Positions 54,938 to 63,643 are shown, counted from the stretch's first letter. The stretch: 64,000 nucleotides of DNA from Anaerolineales bacterium (GCA_016928525.1 JAFGKO010000241.1:4061-68060), one strand, 5' to 3'. The notes: generated by a model not told the origin, from the letters alone. Translations and numbers: made by a program.

Positions 54938-56173
54938 TTACTTCCCGTTCTTACTTAACATCTCTTTCAACGTCAACCCCAGACGGGTGATGCCCTCGCG
55001 GATGACTTCCGGCTTGGAGAACGAGAAGTTCAGGCGCATGGTGTTCTTGCCGCCTTCGTTGGGATAGAAGGCAAATCCAGGCACGAAAGCGACTTTCTTC
55101 TCAATGGCAACCTTGAGCACTTCGGCAGCGTCCATACCCTCTGGCATGATGCCCCACAGGAACATGCCACCCTTGGGATGCGTCCAGCTTACCTCGGAGG
55201 GAAAGACCTCTGCCATGGTTTCCAGCATCATATCGCGGCGCTCTTTATAGGTGGCGCGGATGACTTTGACATGCTCGTCGATGAAGCCGTCCTTGGCCAC
55301 CTCGTAGGCCACGATCTGGTTGAAGGTGGCGGTGTGCAGGTCGGCGGCCTGTTTGGTCATGACCAGTTTGCGGATCACTTCCGGCGGTGCGATCACCCAG
55401 GCCAGGCGGATGCCCGGAGCCAGCAGCTTCGAGAAAGTGCTCATGTAGATGACGTTGCCGGTATAGGTCCCGCCGTTGGGACCGCGTATCTGGCTGTCGA
55501 GTTGCACCACAGAGGGGAGATGTTCCCCTTCGTAGCGCAATTGACCATATGGATCGTCCTCCACAATCGGGACGCCGTATTTGTCGGCCAGTTCCACCAG
55601 CTTATGGCGGCGTTCCAGGCTGAGGGTCGAGCCAGACGGATTCTGGAAGTTAGGCAGGATATAGATGAATTTGGGGCCGACGCGCAGGGCCTGCTCCAGT
55701 TCATCCACGATCATGCCGTTCTCGTCCGACCGAACGGATACATATTGCGCACCGTAGGCATTCCAGGCCTGTAGCGCGCCCAGGTAGGTGGGTGATTCGA
55801 CCACGATGTAGTCACCGCGGTTGATGAATAGACGCCCGATGAAGTCCAGCGCTTGCTGAGAGCCAGAAGTGATCATAATGTTATCCGGCGAGACTTCGAC
55901 CGAAAAACGGGCGTTGTGCCGGGCGATCATCTCTCTTAGCGGACGATAGCCCTCGGTGGTGCTGTATTGCAAGGCCTGCGCGCCCTGTTCGTTCAACACG
56001 ATGTTGCAGGCTTCCTGAAATTCTTTGACCGGGAAAACTTCCGGCGCCGGCAGCCCGCCGCCAAAGGAAATGATGTCGGGCTGCTCAGTCAGTTTGAGCA
56101 GTTCACGGATGACGGAACTGCCCATGCGGGACTGTCGGTGAGCGTAGCGGTATTCCCAGGGTGTATGGTGCAT
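54938..56173 (-). CDS. Class I/II PLP aminotransferase (LysN/2-aminoadipate type)
   Basis: A 411-residue fold-type I enzyme from the ATG at 56173 after AGGAGTAAGA. It opens SRMGSSVIRELLKLTEQPDIISFGGGLPAPEVFP, has ITSGSQQALDFIGRLFINRGD, PNFQNPSGSTLSLERRHKL, PIVEDDPYGQLRY, and the PLP lysine in YMSTFSKLLAPGIRLAWV. Relatives include 2-aminoadipate and multi-substrate aminotransferases; the actual substrate is not clear. No N-terminal GntR domain is present, so it is not a MocR regulator. Confidence 0.85.
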   Translation of the reverse strand: MHHTPWEYRYAHRQSRMGSSVIRELLKLTEQPDIISFGGGLPAPEVFPVKEFQEACNIVLNEQGAQALQYSTTEGYRPLREMIARHNARFSVEVSPDNIMITSGSQQALDFIGRLFINRGDYIVVESPTYLGALQAWNAYGAQYVSVRSDENGMIVDELEQALRVGPKFIYILPNFQNPSGSTLSLERRHKLVELADKYGVPIVEDDPYGQLRYEGEHLPSVVQLDSQIRGPNGGTYTGNVIYMSTFSKLLAPGIRLAWVIAPPEVIRKLVMTKQAADLHTATFNQIVAYEVAKDGFIDEHVKVIRATYKERRDMMLETMAEVFPSEVSWTHPKGGMFLWGIMPEGMDAAEVLKVAIEKKVAFVPGFAFYPNEGGKNTMRLNFSFSKPEVIREGITRLGLTLKEMLSKNGK

Positions 56174-56200
56174 TCTTACTCCTTAGAATGTTTTTTCGAC

Positions 56201-56310
56201 TGTCATTGTAAGCAAGCGTGGCGAATACGGCAATCTCAGGGCTCATGCGAACCATCGTTTCCGGGTTGCTCGAGACTGTCACATCGGCCTACGGTCTCCT
56301 CGCAGTGACA
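56201..56310. repeat. Dispersed TGTCATTG repeat, copy 6
   Basis: Begins TGTCATTGTAAGC and ends CTCGCAGTGACA, with inner GGCAATCTC / GAGACTGTC arms. It occupies the divergent upstream region of the aminotransferase gene. Confidence 0.7.
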
Positions 56311-56321
56311 TAGGCTGGAAC

Positions 56322-56360
56322 TAAAAAGGCCTGGCAGGTATGTGTGTACCCGTCAGGCCT
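56322..56360 (-). terminator. prs: Terminator downstream of prs
   Basis: Read on the minus strand, AGGCCTGACGGGTA pairs with TACCTGCCAGGCCT around CACACA, followed by a T5 run (plus-strand A-run at 56322-56327). The 127 bp between it and the prs stop show no other feature. Confidence 0.65.
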
Positions 56361-56487
56361 GCTGTGTCAAGGCATGAGGAGGATAATAAGGAATCGACCT
56401 AATATCACACTCATGGCAACCTTATCTTACCTGTTTTTGAGTTTCTGTGCAACTGACAGATTCGACAAGTTTTTGTGATAGTTGAAT

Positions 56488-57462
56488 TTACTCCCCATAC
56501 ACAAACAGGTCGCCAAGCGACTCGCGGTGGAAGTTATGCTCGATAGCTCCTGCAAAAGCGGCCGCTACCGAGAGCACCGTCAGCTTGGGATGCCGTGCCT
56601 CCAGCGGGGTGTGGACTGTGTCGGTCGTCACGATCTCGCTGATCTGTGGCACCGCAGCCAACCGGTCCAGGCCGCCGCGGGTGAAGACGCCGTGCGTACA
56701 CATGACCAGGATGTCTTCCACGCCATCTTCGATCAGCAGTCGACTGAGCTCCAGGATCGAACCGCCGGTGGCGATCTCGTCATCGTAGACCAGCGCCTTT
56801 TTATGTCCGTGGACGGTGCTGCCAACCAACCCGCTGATGCGCACTTCGCTGTCGGAGACGCGTTCCTTGTTCCCGGCAGCGACGGGCAGGCCCAGACTTT
56901 GGGCGAAGCGCGCCGCCGACTTAGCCTGTCCCATATCAGGCGAGACGATGATCGTGTCGCCCAGGTCGCGCCCGGCCAGATATTCCCTGAAGACCGGACG
57001 GCTGCTGAGATGGTCGGTAGGCAGGTCGAAGAAGCCGTGCACCTGTGGGGAGTGCAGCATCATGGTCATGACGTGGGTAGCGCCAGCGGTCTTCAGTAGG
57101 TTAGCGACCAACCGGGCGGTGATGGAGATACGCGGTGCGTCCTTTTTATCAGAACGGGCGAAGGAAAAGTAGGGGATGACGGCGTGCGCTTCAGATGCCG
57201 CGGCGCTGCGGGCGATGTCGAGCATCATCAGCAGTTCGACCAGGTGGTCATTGACCGGCTGCGAGAGTGATTGCACGATGAAGACTTTGCGGTAGCGCAC
57301 GGACGCGCCTAACTGCACATACAGGTTGTCGTTGCTGAAACGTGAGATGTGTGTTTCTTCGAGTGGGACACCCAACCGTTTGGCGATGTTTCCCGCTAAT
57401 TGTGGATTGGAACTACCGCTAAAAAAACGCACTTCGGAGGAGTCAATAGATGGTTTGTTCAT
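56488..57462 (-). CDS. prs: Ribose-phosphate pyrophosphokinase
   Basis: A 324-residue PRPP synthase. It starts near EVRFFSGSSNPQLAGNIAKRLG and has the PRPP-binding loop LVYDDEIATGGSILEL (canonical DDMIDTGGT). The active-site RSDKKDAPRISITARLVANLL resembles the flexible loop. It supplies PRPP to PyrE and fits the nearby pyr genes. Its ATG overlaps the GNAT stop by 4 nt. Confidence 0.92.
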   Translation of the reverse strand: MNKPSIDSSEVRFFSGSSNPQLAGNIAKRLGVPLEETHISRFSNDNLYVQLGASVRYRKVFIVQSLSQPVNDHLVELLMMLDIARSAAASEAHAVIPYFSFARSDKKDAPRISITARLVANLLKTAGATHVMTMMLHSPQVHGFFDLPTDHLSSRPVFREYLAGRDLGDTIIVSPDMGQAKSAARFAQSLGLPVAAGNKERVSDSEVRISGLVGSTVHGHKKALVYDDEIATGGSILELSRLLIEDGVEDILVMCTHGVFTRGGLDRLAAVPQISEIVTTDTVHTPLEARHPKLTVLSVAAAFAGAIEHNFHRESLGDLFVYGE

Positions 57463-58346
57463 GGTTGTCCTAAAACCTGTTTTCTATAAGCGTGCATGAC
57501 GCGCTCAGTCTCAAAGCCAAACTTACCATATAAATTCCGTGCTGCAATGTTATCAGCATTTACTGTCAGGTTGATTTTCTTTGTCGTAGGCGCAGACAGC
57601 ATCCAGTCCATGCCCGAGGCGAGCAGGGCAGCGCCAATGCCGCGGTTGCGCGACGATGCCTCCGTGCCGATGAAGTCCACATAGCCCGATTCGGCTTCGG
57701 GTTCGATTTTGCAGAAGTGGTACCCAAGCAACTGAGCAGCTTCGATTGCAAGGAACAGTTTGTGCGTTCCGTTCAGTTTTTCAACCATTTGTTGCGCAGT
57801 GAAGTATGCATTTGGAAACAGGGCCTTGTGCAACTGCTCCAATTTTTTAAAGAAGCTTTCCTGGTAAGCAATGATTTGCGTTTTCTCCTGTGCGAGTGGA
57901 GTATAGTTCTCACGCGCCAGAGTCAGGACAGCATTCTCAGAACGTAGAGGAAATCCATGCCGGGTGGCAAAGTCCTGGATGTGGATATTTTGCTCATCGC
58001 AAAACAAATCGTAGTCGCGAATGCCTGCCGGGATGAACGCTATGCTTTCCGCGTACAGCTTATCCGCGATGGCTTGCCAATCCGCATGCTCGATAAGCGG
58101 ACCATACAGCCAGGCGCGGTTGATTTCGGGGTCAGCGTCTACGCCAAAAACTCCGACGAGATTGCTGCCATCGTATGCCAGCAGAAATCCCTCGGCGGGT
58201 GGGATGAGACATTCAGCTAACGAGGCGCGCACATCCGCTTCGCCTTCGCCGAAGAACCCGATATGATGAGCCCCGTCACTGTTGAGGCGAGTAACGAACT
58301 GAACGAGTTTTTCAACATGATCTTTGCAGCGGGTGATTCGTATCAT
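57459..58346 (-). CDS. Tandem GNAT acetyltransferase
   Basis: A 295-residue protein with two GNAT-like halves. The C-terminal half is convincing: SRNRGIGAALLASGMDW is the acetyl-CoA loop (RxxGxG), followed by NADNIAARNLYGKFGFETE. The N-terminal half (about 1-140) is degenerate. The acceptor is unknown. It lies between comB-like and prs in the minus-strand cluster and overlaps prs. Confidence 0.75.
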   Translation of the reverse strand: MIRITRCKDHVEKLVQFVTRLNSDGAHHIGFFGEGEADVRASLAECLIPPAEGFLLAYDGSNLVGVFGVDADPEINRAWLYGPLIEHADWQAIADKLYAESIAFIPAGIRDYDLFCDEQNIHIQDFATRHGFPLRSENAVLTLARENYTPLAQEKTQIIAYQESFFKKLEQLHKALFPNAYFTAQQMVEKLNGTHKLFLAIEAAQLLGYHFCKIEPEAESGYVDFIGTEASSRNRGIGAALLASGMDWMLSAPTTKKINLTVNADNIAARNLYGKFGFETERVMHAYRKQVLGQP

Positions 58347-58385
58347 CGATTCTCCGATGAAGACTGTCTGGCGACATCGAATTTA

Positions 58386-59096
58386 TCATTGTGCTACGTA
58401 GGCGCCATCTTGCAGAACTGGGACACAACTGCTGACGTTCAATTCAGAGGCAAGGTATACGTCATCTTTATAGCCGCGTTCGATCAATTCTTTCCCTGAG
58501 CCACATTGCAGTAGATGATCTATCAGTTTTCGGACAGCAGCGAGGAAAGCGGATTTTGCCGCCCCCGCTTCGGGGGAGCAGTTGCCATTCAGATAATGGA
58601 TGATCGCGCCCGCCCCGATCACGTCTTCAAAAGATGGGCGCAATGAGCCGTCGGGCCAGCGTTCCCCGGCGGGGATGAGGGCAATCCGGCTGCCATACTT
58701 TTTCGCTGCTTCGGCCACAGCGCGCGCATTCCTGAGACAACCTGCCAGGGTTGGCGTCTCACCGGTTGCCAGAGTCAATGTTGATCCGTTGGGCGAAGGC
58801 AGAACGAGCTTTATCCCCTCGGAAATCCCTAACATGGATTTTGGAGAGAGGGAATATCTTGCACCCCCCCGTTTTTGCGCCAGCTCCGCCCCGATCGATC
58901 TGGCAAACTCCTGTGCAGTCTCCTGCCTCCCGCGAAACGGATAAAATATCGCTTTACGGTTTGTTGCTATCTCCACACAAGTAGTAAAAGAAAGCACATC
59001 TACAATAATGATCACATCGCTATTGGGCGTAAGCAAGTTTACGCCATGTTCGCCCCATTCGAGGCGAATATTGAATTCAGCCTGAGTAAAAGTCAT
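58386..59096 (-). CDS. comB: ComB-family (2-phosphosulfolactate phosphatase-like) protein
   Basis: A 236-residue protein with the family's VIIIVDVLSFTTCVEIATNR opening, VLPSPNGSTLTLA, and a late FEDVIGAGAIIHYLN. ComB removes phosphate from 2-phosphosulfolactate in coenzyme M synthesis, but the family is widespread in bacteria without coenzyme M, where its substrate is unclear. No comA or comC partner is in the window. It starts 9 bp after the pyrE stop and is probably in the same operon. Confidence 0.8.
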   Translation of the reverse strand: MTFTQAEFNIRLEWGEHGVNLLTPNSDVIIIVDVLSFTTCVEIATNRKAIFYPFRGRQETAQEFARSIGAELAQKRGGARYSLSPKSMLGISEGIKLVLPSPNGSTLTLATGETPTLAGCLRNARAVAEAAKKYGSRIALIPAGERWPDGSLRPSFEDVIGAGAIIHYLNGNCSPEAGAAKSAFLAAVRKLIDHLLQCGSGKELIERGYKDDVYLASELNVSSCVPVLQDGAYVAQ

Positions 59097-59105
59097 AAGT
59101 CCCTG

Positions 59106-59717
59106 CTAACTGGATAAAAACTTTCGCGTTGCTTCGATTTTTTCTTTTTCTACCCTGCTTGTTTGCTCCCAATGATCCAGCATCTGGCTGATGGTCAGCA
59201 CAGCGTGCATGACGTAACTCGCCTCGGCCAGCGCATCTTTCGCACCGGACTGCCGGTCCACCAGCACGACCACGTCTTTGACGACCAGCCCGGCGCCGGT
59301 CAGCTTTTCGATGGCTTCGAATTTGCTGCCGCCGGTGGTGGCGAGGTCATCAATGACGACCACGGTTTCCCCGGCGTGATACTCGCCTTCGATCTCTGCC
59401 TTGGTGCCATAGGCTTTGACTTCCTTGCGCGGGTAGATCATGGGATAGTTCCCTGCGAGAGAAATGGCGGTCGCAATCGGGATGGCGGCGTAGGGCAAGC
59501 CGGCAATGCGAGAGAATTGGAGGGGAGAGAGTAACGGCAAGTAGGATTGCGCGATTTCTGCAAGCAACTTAGGATAGGTGATAATTTGGCGCAGGTCGAT
59601 GTAGATGGGGGATTTCAGCCCCGATTTGAGGGTGAACTCGCCGAATTTGATGCAGCCGGCCTCCAGCAAGCTATCGGCGAGAGTAGAGAGTGGAGCGGAG
59701 AGAGTAGTTTCTGCCAT
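59106..59717 (-). CDS. pyrE: Orotate phosphoribosyltransferase
   Basis: A 203-residue enzyme joining orotate and PRPP to form OMP. IKFGEFTLKSGLKSPIYIDLR starts the core, KEVKAYGTKAEIEG is the flexible catalytic loop (Lys-rich), and VVVIDDLATTGGSKFEAI is the PRPP loop. The residues LSAPLSTLADS at the start are written in CTCTCCGCTCCACTCTC, the GAGAGTGGAG repeat phrase in reverse. Confidence 0.93.
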   Translation of the reverse strand: MAETTLSAPLSTLADSLLEAGCIKFGEFTLKSGLKSPIYIDLRQIITYPKLLAEIAQSYLPLLSPLQFSRIAGLPYAAIPIATAISLAGNYPMIYPRKEVKAYGTKAEIEGEYHAGETVVVIDDLATTGGSKFEAIEKLTGAGLVVKDVVVLVDRQSGAKDALAEASYVMHAVLTISQMLDHWEQTSRVEKEKIEATRKFLSS

Positions 59718-59723
59718 TACAAC

Positions 59724-59812
59724 CCTTCATTACCACTAAGGCTCGAAGGCACGAAGTCACTAAGTATTTAAAATTTGTGTCTTCGTGACTCAGCGTCTTA
59801 GTGGTTCAGCGA
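59724..59812. repeat. CACGAAGTCACTAAG phrase repeat between pyrE and pyrF
   Basis: An imperfect inverted repeat with ACCACTAAGGCTCGAAGGC on the left and AGCGTCTTAGTGGTTCAGCG on the right. It encodes the last pyrF codons. A related phrase lies at 8890-8970. Confidence 0.6.
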
Positions 59813-60667
59813 GTATCGTAAATTGATAATTTCATCCCGCAATTCTGCCGCGGCGAGAGCAAGATTCTCGGCCCGTGCAATCGAGCGTGAGACGTTGATG
59901 AGCATGCCCCTGCCGTCTTTGCGCAGTCCTGACCTGAGCGCAGTCCACATGTCCCCGCCCTGGGCGCCGACGCCGGGAGACAGGAACCACAGATCTGGCG
60001 CGGCAGCACGGACACGGGTCAGCGCTTCGGGTTGGGTCGCGCCGACGACGAGGCCGATATTGTTGCGGGTATTCCAGATTTGGGCGAGGTGGGCGACGTG
60101 TTCATAGAGTAGGATAGTTGATAGTTGGTGGTTGGCGGTTGGCGGCTCGCCATCACCTGCCAACCGCCTACTGACAACCGGTAAGTCTTGCAAATCATTC
60201 GCGCCTGGATTGCTCGTCTTGCATAGGAGGAACACGCCGCGTTCCTTGAAGCCTAAAAACGGTTCAATCGAGTCTTTGCCCAAATACGGGTTAAGTGTGA
60301 TGGCATGTGCACCGAGATGATCAAACGCGGACTTGGCATAGGCTTCCGCAGTAGAGGCAATATCTCCCCGTTTGGCGTCCAGGATGACGGGGATCATCGA
60401 GCCGAGACGGTCTGATTCGGCCTGGACGGCCTCGATGACCTGCTTGAGCGCGGTCCAGCCTGCAGGACCGAAGAACTCGAAGAAGGCCGCATTAGGTTTG
60501 AAGGCCGCAGCGTAAGGAGCGGTCGCTTTAACGAGACGCAGGCAGAAGTCCAGGGCTGAGACGGCGGTGGGGCTTTCGAGGTCAGAGATGTGCGGGTCGA
60601 GTCCAATGCACAATAAAGACGACGAGTCATCCACACGTTTTTCAAGGAAGGTAAAGAAGGTTTCCAT
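59798..60667 (-). CDS. pyrF: Orotidine 5'-phosphate decarboxylase with repeat insertion
   Basis: A 289-residue enzyme of the type 2 (PyrF2) OMP decarboxylase group. The ATG at 60667 gives METFFTFLEKRVDDSSS. The catalytic region is ILDAKRGDIASTAEAYA (DxKxxD type), and WFLSPGVGAQGGD binds phosphate. Between KTSNPGANDLQDLPV and LYEHVAHLAQIWN, where family members have a few residues, lie about 25 residues encoded by a GGCGGTTGGCGG-type repeat (60105-60182). It produces UMP. It overlaps no neighbour; a 60-bp gap with an inverted repeat separates it from pyrB. Confidence 0.92.
   Translation of the reverse strand: METFFTFLEKRVDDSSSLLCIGLDPHISDLESPTAVSALDFCLRLVKATAPYAAAFKPNAAFFEFFGPAGWTALKQVIEAVQAESDRLGSMIPVILDAKRGDIASTAEAYAKSAFDHLGAHAITLNPYLGKDSIEPFLGFKERGVFLLCKTSNPGANDLQDLPVVSRRLAGDGEPPTANHQLSTILLYEHVAHLAQIWNTRNNIGLVVGATQPEALTRVRAAAPDLWFLSPGVGAQGGDMWTALRSGLRKDGRGMLINVSRSIARAENLALAAAELRDEIINLRYSLNH
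60105..60182. repeat. GTTGGCGGTTGGCGG repeat inside pyrF
   Basis: AGTTGGTGGTTGGCGGTTGG on the left and CACCTGCCAACCGCCTACTG on the right make an inverted, partly tandem element. It stays in frame in pyrF. Confidence 0.7.
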
Positions 60668-60675
60668 AATTTTCC

Positions 60676-60724
60676 TACGTGCGAAGTGCGAGGTGCCACG
60701 TGCGCACAACGCACTTCGCACGTA
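60676..60724. repeat. Inverted repeat between pyrB and pyrF
   Basis: A perfect 15-bp stem: TACGTGCGAAGTGCG (60676-60690) with CGCACTTCGCACGTA (60710-60724), loop of 19 nt containing a further CACGTG palindrome. Confidence 0.75.
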
Positions 60725-60728
60725 GCGC

Positions 60729-61712
60729 TTAGGCTTTGCCCAACACCATCGCCAGCAACGCCATTCTAACGTATAACCCATACTCCATCTGCCGGAAGTA
60801 CGCAGCGCGGGGATCGTCGTCGAAGTCAGGGCTGATCTCGCCGACGCGCGGCAGGGGGTGCATGACGATCATCTCACGCTTGGCGGCTTTCATGATCTCG
60901 GGGTCGACCACGAACGCGCCTTTGACCTTTTCGTACTCGGCTGGATCTTCGAAGCGTTCCTTCTGGACACGCGTGACGTACAGTACGTCGGTTTGGGGCA
61001 GCACCTCGTTGAGCGCGCTGTACTCAGCCTGTGGGATACCTTTCGCAGCGACCTCATCCATGACCTCTTTAGGCATGCGCAGGATGTCAGGCGAAACGTA
61101 GTTGAGTTTGACGTCGAAAAGCGTCAGCAGGCGCGCCAGCGAGTGGACGGTGCGGCCGTACTTCAGGTCGCCCAGCATGGTGACGGTCATGCCGTCGATC
61201 TGGCCTTCGCCAAGTTCCTCGAAGATGGTGAACAGGTCGAGCAGCGCCTGGGTAGGGTGCTCGCCGATGCCGTCGCCCGCGTTGAGCACGGGTTTTTTGG
61301 CGGCCTTGGCCGCAATCGCTGCCGACCCTGTTTCAGGATGGCGCAGCACGATTACGTCCGCGTAGCATTCCAGCGTGCGGATGGTATCGGGCAGGCTCTC
61401 GCCCTTCGACACCGACGAGTATTTGACCTCGTTGATTGGGATGACGCTGCCGCCCAGCCGTTCCATGGCCGCCGTGAACGACGACGAGGTGCGCGTGGAC
61501 GGTTCGTAGAACAGGTTGGCCAGGATCTTGCCTTTCAGCAGGTCAAAGGTGCCGACGCGCTCGACCATGCCGCGCATCTCGTGCGCCACGCCGAAGATGT
61601 ACTCCAGGTCGGCGCGGTTGAACTGTTTGACGGATATGATGTCCTTGCCGTACCAGGGCGCGTGCGTATTATCGCCGAAGGGCAGATAGGGGGATTGGGG
61701 GTCAGTGGGCAT
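60729..61712 (-). CDS. pyrB: Aspartate carbamoyltransferase catalytic chain
   Basis: A 327-residue enzyme joining carbamoyl phosphate and aspartate. The ATG at 61712 follows AAGGAG; the longer open frame upstream crosses a repeat. Carbamoyl phosphate binds at [48 protein letters not shown] and the aspartate-binding HPLPRVGEI are clear. It lacks a PyrI-like partner in the window. Confidence 0.95.
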   Translation of the reverse strand: MPTDPQSPYLPFGDNTHAPWYGKDIISVKQFNRADLEYIFGVAHEMRGMVERVGTFDLLKGKILANLFYEPSTRTSSSFTAAMERLGGSVIPINEVKYSSVSKGESLPDTIRTLECYADVIVLRHPETGSAAIAAKAAKKPVLNAGDGIGEHPTQALLDLFTIFEELGEGQIDGMTVTMLGDLKYGRTVHSLARLLTLFDVKLNYVSPDILRMPKEVMDEVAAKGIPQAEYSALNEVLPQTDVLYVTRVQKERFEDPAEYEKVKGAFVVDPEIMKAAKREMIVMHPLPRVGEISPDFDDDPRAAYFRQMEYGLYVRMALLAMVLGKA

Positions 61713-61731
61713 ATTTAGTCTCCTTGTTTGG

Positions 61732-61826
61732 ATGTCATTGCGATCCGCCGTAAGCGGCGTACCCTTTCGGGCACTTTGGCAATCTCCTTGCAACAGGAGA
61801 TTGCTTCGCTGCGCTCGCAATGACAT
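61732..61826. repeat. Dispersed TGTCATTGCGA repeat, copy 7
   Basis: Begins ATGTCATTGCGATCC and ends CTCGCAATGACAT, with inner GGCAATCTCCTTGC / GGAGATTGCTTCGC. It separates pyrB from the toxin-antitoxin promoter. Confidence 0.85.
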
Positions 61827-61835
61827 AAAAATTTG

Positions 61836-61870
61836 TTGCCAAAAGGCACACAAAGTGCTAAAATTAGCAC
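61836..61870 (+). promoter_or_regulatory. Promoter/operator of the second toxin-antitoxin pair
   Basis: TTGCCA (61836-61841), a 17-nt spacer and TAAAAT (61859-61864). The -10 is inside a palindrome GTGCTAA-AA-TTAGCAC (61855-61870), whose last base abuts the ATG at 61871. This suits autorepression, and the message should be leaderless. Confidence 0.7.
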
Positions 61871-62152
61871 ATGAAGTATTTCTCGTGGAACGAAGAGAAA
61901 AACGCGCTCCTGCTGGCTGAGAGAGATATTTCATTCGAAGATATCGTCCTATACATCGAAAAGGGTTTCCTGCTGGATGTGCTGGAACACCCCAACCCGG
62001 AGAAATATCCGGGCCAAAAGGTTTTTGTGGTGCAAGTAGAAGCGTATGTCTGTCTCGTTCCATTTGTCGAAAGTGAGGATGAAGTCTTTTTGAAAACCAT
62101 CATCCCAAGCCGCAAAGCGACCAGAAAGTATTTGAAAGGTGACGAACCATGA
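61871..62152 (+). CDS. BrnT-like toxin
   Basis: A 93-residue protein with the BrnT-type opening [27 protein letters not shown] and closing [11 protein letters not shown] (family: ISARKA...). BrnT toxins are RelE-fold ribonucleases neutralised by a downstream BrnA-type antitoxin. The central [28 protein letters not shown] gives the core strands. It comes first, overlaps the next gene as ATGA, and has a palindromic operator. It is oriented against the flanking pyr genes. Confidence 0.75.
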   Translation: MKYFSWNEEKNALLLAERDISFEDIVLYIEKGFLLDVLEHPNPEKYPGQKVFVVQVEAYVCLVPFVESEDEVFLKTIIPSRKATRKYLKGDEP

Positions 62153-62424
62153 GCGACTTGAACCTGACTCTTGAAGAGCTCGAACTTCTGGCTTCGTACG
62201 AAAACGAAGAATGGCAGTCGGTCAACAATATCCAAGAACAGAAAGAAACCTATCAAGCCTACGCGCGCGCCACCTTCCGCAAGGATAAGCGTATCAATAT
62301 CCGCATCTCCGAAAAAGACCTGCTCGCCCTGCAAAAACGCGCCATCCGTGAAGGAATTCCTTATCAAACTTTGGTTTCGAGCGTGCTGCACAAGTATGTC
62401 ACAGGGGCATTAGTCGAAGAGTAA
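62149..62424 (+). CDS. CopG/BrnA-type antitoxin
   Basis: A 91-residue protein with an N-terminal helix region (LTLEELELLASYENEEW) and a C-terminal ribbon-helix-helix: RINIRISEKDLLALQKRAIR then GIPYQTLVSSVLHKYV. This is the standard BrnA/CopG antitoxin layout. It would bind the toxin by its N-terminus and the GTGCTAA/TTAGCAC palindrome by its RHH domain. Confidence 0.8.
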   Translation: MSDLNLTLEELELLASYENEEWQSVNNIQEQKETYQAYARATFRKDKRINIRISEKDLLALQKRAIREGIPYQTLVSSVLHKYVTGALVEE

Positions 62425-62454
62425 ACAAAACTCAATCAAACTTCCTTTCTCTAT

Positions 62455-62532
62455 TGAACCGCCAAGAACGCAAAGATCGCAAAGATTCTTTTTGTGTTCT
62501 TCTTCGCGCACTTTGCGTGCTTTGCGGTTAAT
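62455..62532. repeat. AACGCAAAGATCGCAAAG phrase repeat
   Basis: TGAACCGCCAAGAACGCAAA... and ...CTTTGCGTGCTTTGCGG form an imperfect inverted repeat related to 8029-8100. It overlaps the last codons of pyrC. Confidence 0.6.
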
Positions 62533-63604
62533 CTTCTTGCACGTTCTTCCCATATCCCTTCTCTGCCAATATCTTCCCATCTTTATACGCCTCCTGCCCG
62601 CGCAGGATAACCCGCTTCACCCGCCCCTTGACCTGCCAGCCTTCGAAGGGCGTCCAGCCGCAACGGGAGTGCAGGTCCGCGGCGCGGATTTCGTAGCTGG
62701 CGTTCTCGTCCACTTCGACCCAGGTTTCGGGCTGGTCGGGCAGGTGGAAGATGCGTCTGGGGTTGGTGTGCATTTTTTCGATGATATTGGGAATCGTTAA
62801 TCGGGATTCGGAAACGGCGGTTAATAGCAGCGGGAGGATCGTTTCAACACCGGGGAAGCCGGGCGGTGGGTTCTCGGAGTCTTTTTCTTCGAGGGTGTGC
62901 GGGGCGTGGTCGGTGGCGAAGCAGTCGATGGCGTCGAGGTTGGACCACAGGGCATCGACATCTTCCTGCGTGGCGAGGCGTGGGCGGACTTCCCTGCGCC
63001 CCCACCCCGGCCCTCCCCCAAATCCTTCGGATTTAGGGGAGGGAGAAGTAAGGAATAGATGATGCGGGCAGACTTCACAAGTCACTTTGATGCCACGCTC
63101 TTTCGCGGCCTTGATCAGCAGGACCTCTTCCCTGAGTGAGATGTGCGCGATGTGGACGGGACGGTCATAAATGGCGGCGAATAGAATCCCGGCAGCCATC
63201 GTCCTGGATTCGGAATGCAGCACGATTGGCATATCCTTCGGGAATTGTTCGAAGTGCGGCATCCAGAGCGTCATGTCATTCAGGCGCAGTTCGCCGAAGG
63301 TCGAGTCGAGGTACATTTTGAGGCCGGCGGCGCGCGGTGCAAGTTGGGCGGCAATCTCTGCGTTGTCAGGGCCCGCGCCGAGGAATTGGGCGTAGTCGCA
63401 GCGCGCTTTGGATTTAGCGGCAGCAAGCGCAAGGTCCAGGGTAGAGGCGTCGAAGATGGGCGGCTTGGTGTTGGGCATGGCGAGGATCATCGTCACACCG
63501 CCCGCCAGGGCAGATTGGGTGACGGTATCCCAATCTTCTTTGTGAGTCTGTCCGGGTTCACGCACGTGGACATGGGGGTCAATTAATCCAGGCAGTTTGA
63601 GCAT
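62528..63604 (-). CDS. pyrC: Dihydroorotase with repeat insertion
   Basis: A 358-residue amidohydrolase converting carbamoyl aspartate to dihydroorotate. The metal site starts GLIDPHVHVREPG (HxH), with VLHSESR, CEVCPHHLFL and the late catalytic ATDHAPHTLEEK. Between FLTSPS and RLATQEDVDALW lies PKSEGFGGGPGWGRREVRP, encoded by a CCCTCCCCC/GGGGAGGG repeat (62998-63047), an in-frame insertion. A bound Lys is not obvious, so it may be the type lacking a carboxylated Lys. It is first of the pyr genes on this strand. Confidence 0.92.
   Translation of the reverse strand: MLKLPGLIDPHVHVREPGQTHKEDWDTVTQSALAGGVTMILAMPNTKPPIFDASTLDLALAAAKSKARCDYAQFLGAGPDNAEIAAQLAPRAAGLKMYLDSTFGELRLNDMTLWMPHFEQFPKDMPIVLHSESRTMAAGILFAAIYDRPVHIAHISLREEVLLIKAAKERGIKVTCEVCPHHLFLTSPSPKSEGFGGGPGWGRREVRPRLATQEDVDALWSNLDAIDCFATDHAPHTLEEKDSENPPPGFPGVETILPLLLTAVSESRLTIPNIIEKMHTNPRRIFHLPDQPETWVEVDENASYEIRAADLHSRCGWTPFEGWQVKGRVKRVILRGQEAYKDGKILAEKGYGKNVQED
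62998..63047. repeat. CCCTCCCCC...GGGGAGGG repeat inside pyrC
   Basis: CCCTCCCCCAAATCC and GGATTTAGGGGAGGG form a 15-bp stem with a TTC loop and one mismatch, next to CCCCCACCCCGGCC. Same family as 9668, 11739 and 63621. Confidence 0.8.
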
Positions 63605-63620
63605 TTGATTTCCTTGATTT

Positions 63621-63643
63621 CACCCTCACCCCGGCCCTCTCCC
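63621..63643. repeat. CACCCTCACCCCGGCCCTCTCCC repeat fragment
   Basis: A partial copy of the CCCTCACCCC element just upstream of pyrC. The next 40 bp (63652-63694) contain an imperfect inverted repeat CCGTACCTGC / GCAGGTGTACGG. Confidence 0.6.

Noticed and set aside
60858..61718. A 286-codon plus-strand frame
   Set aside because: Antisense shadow of pyrB.
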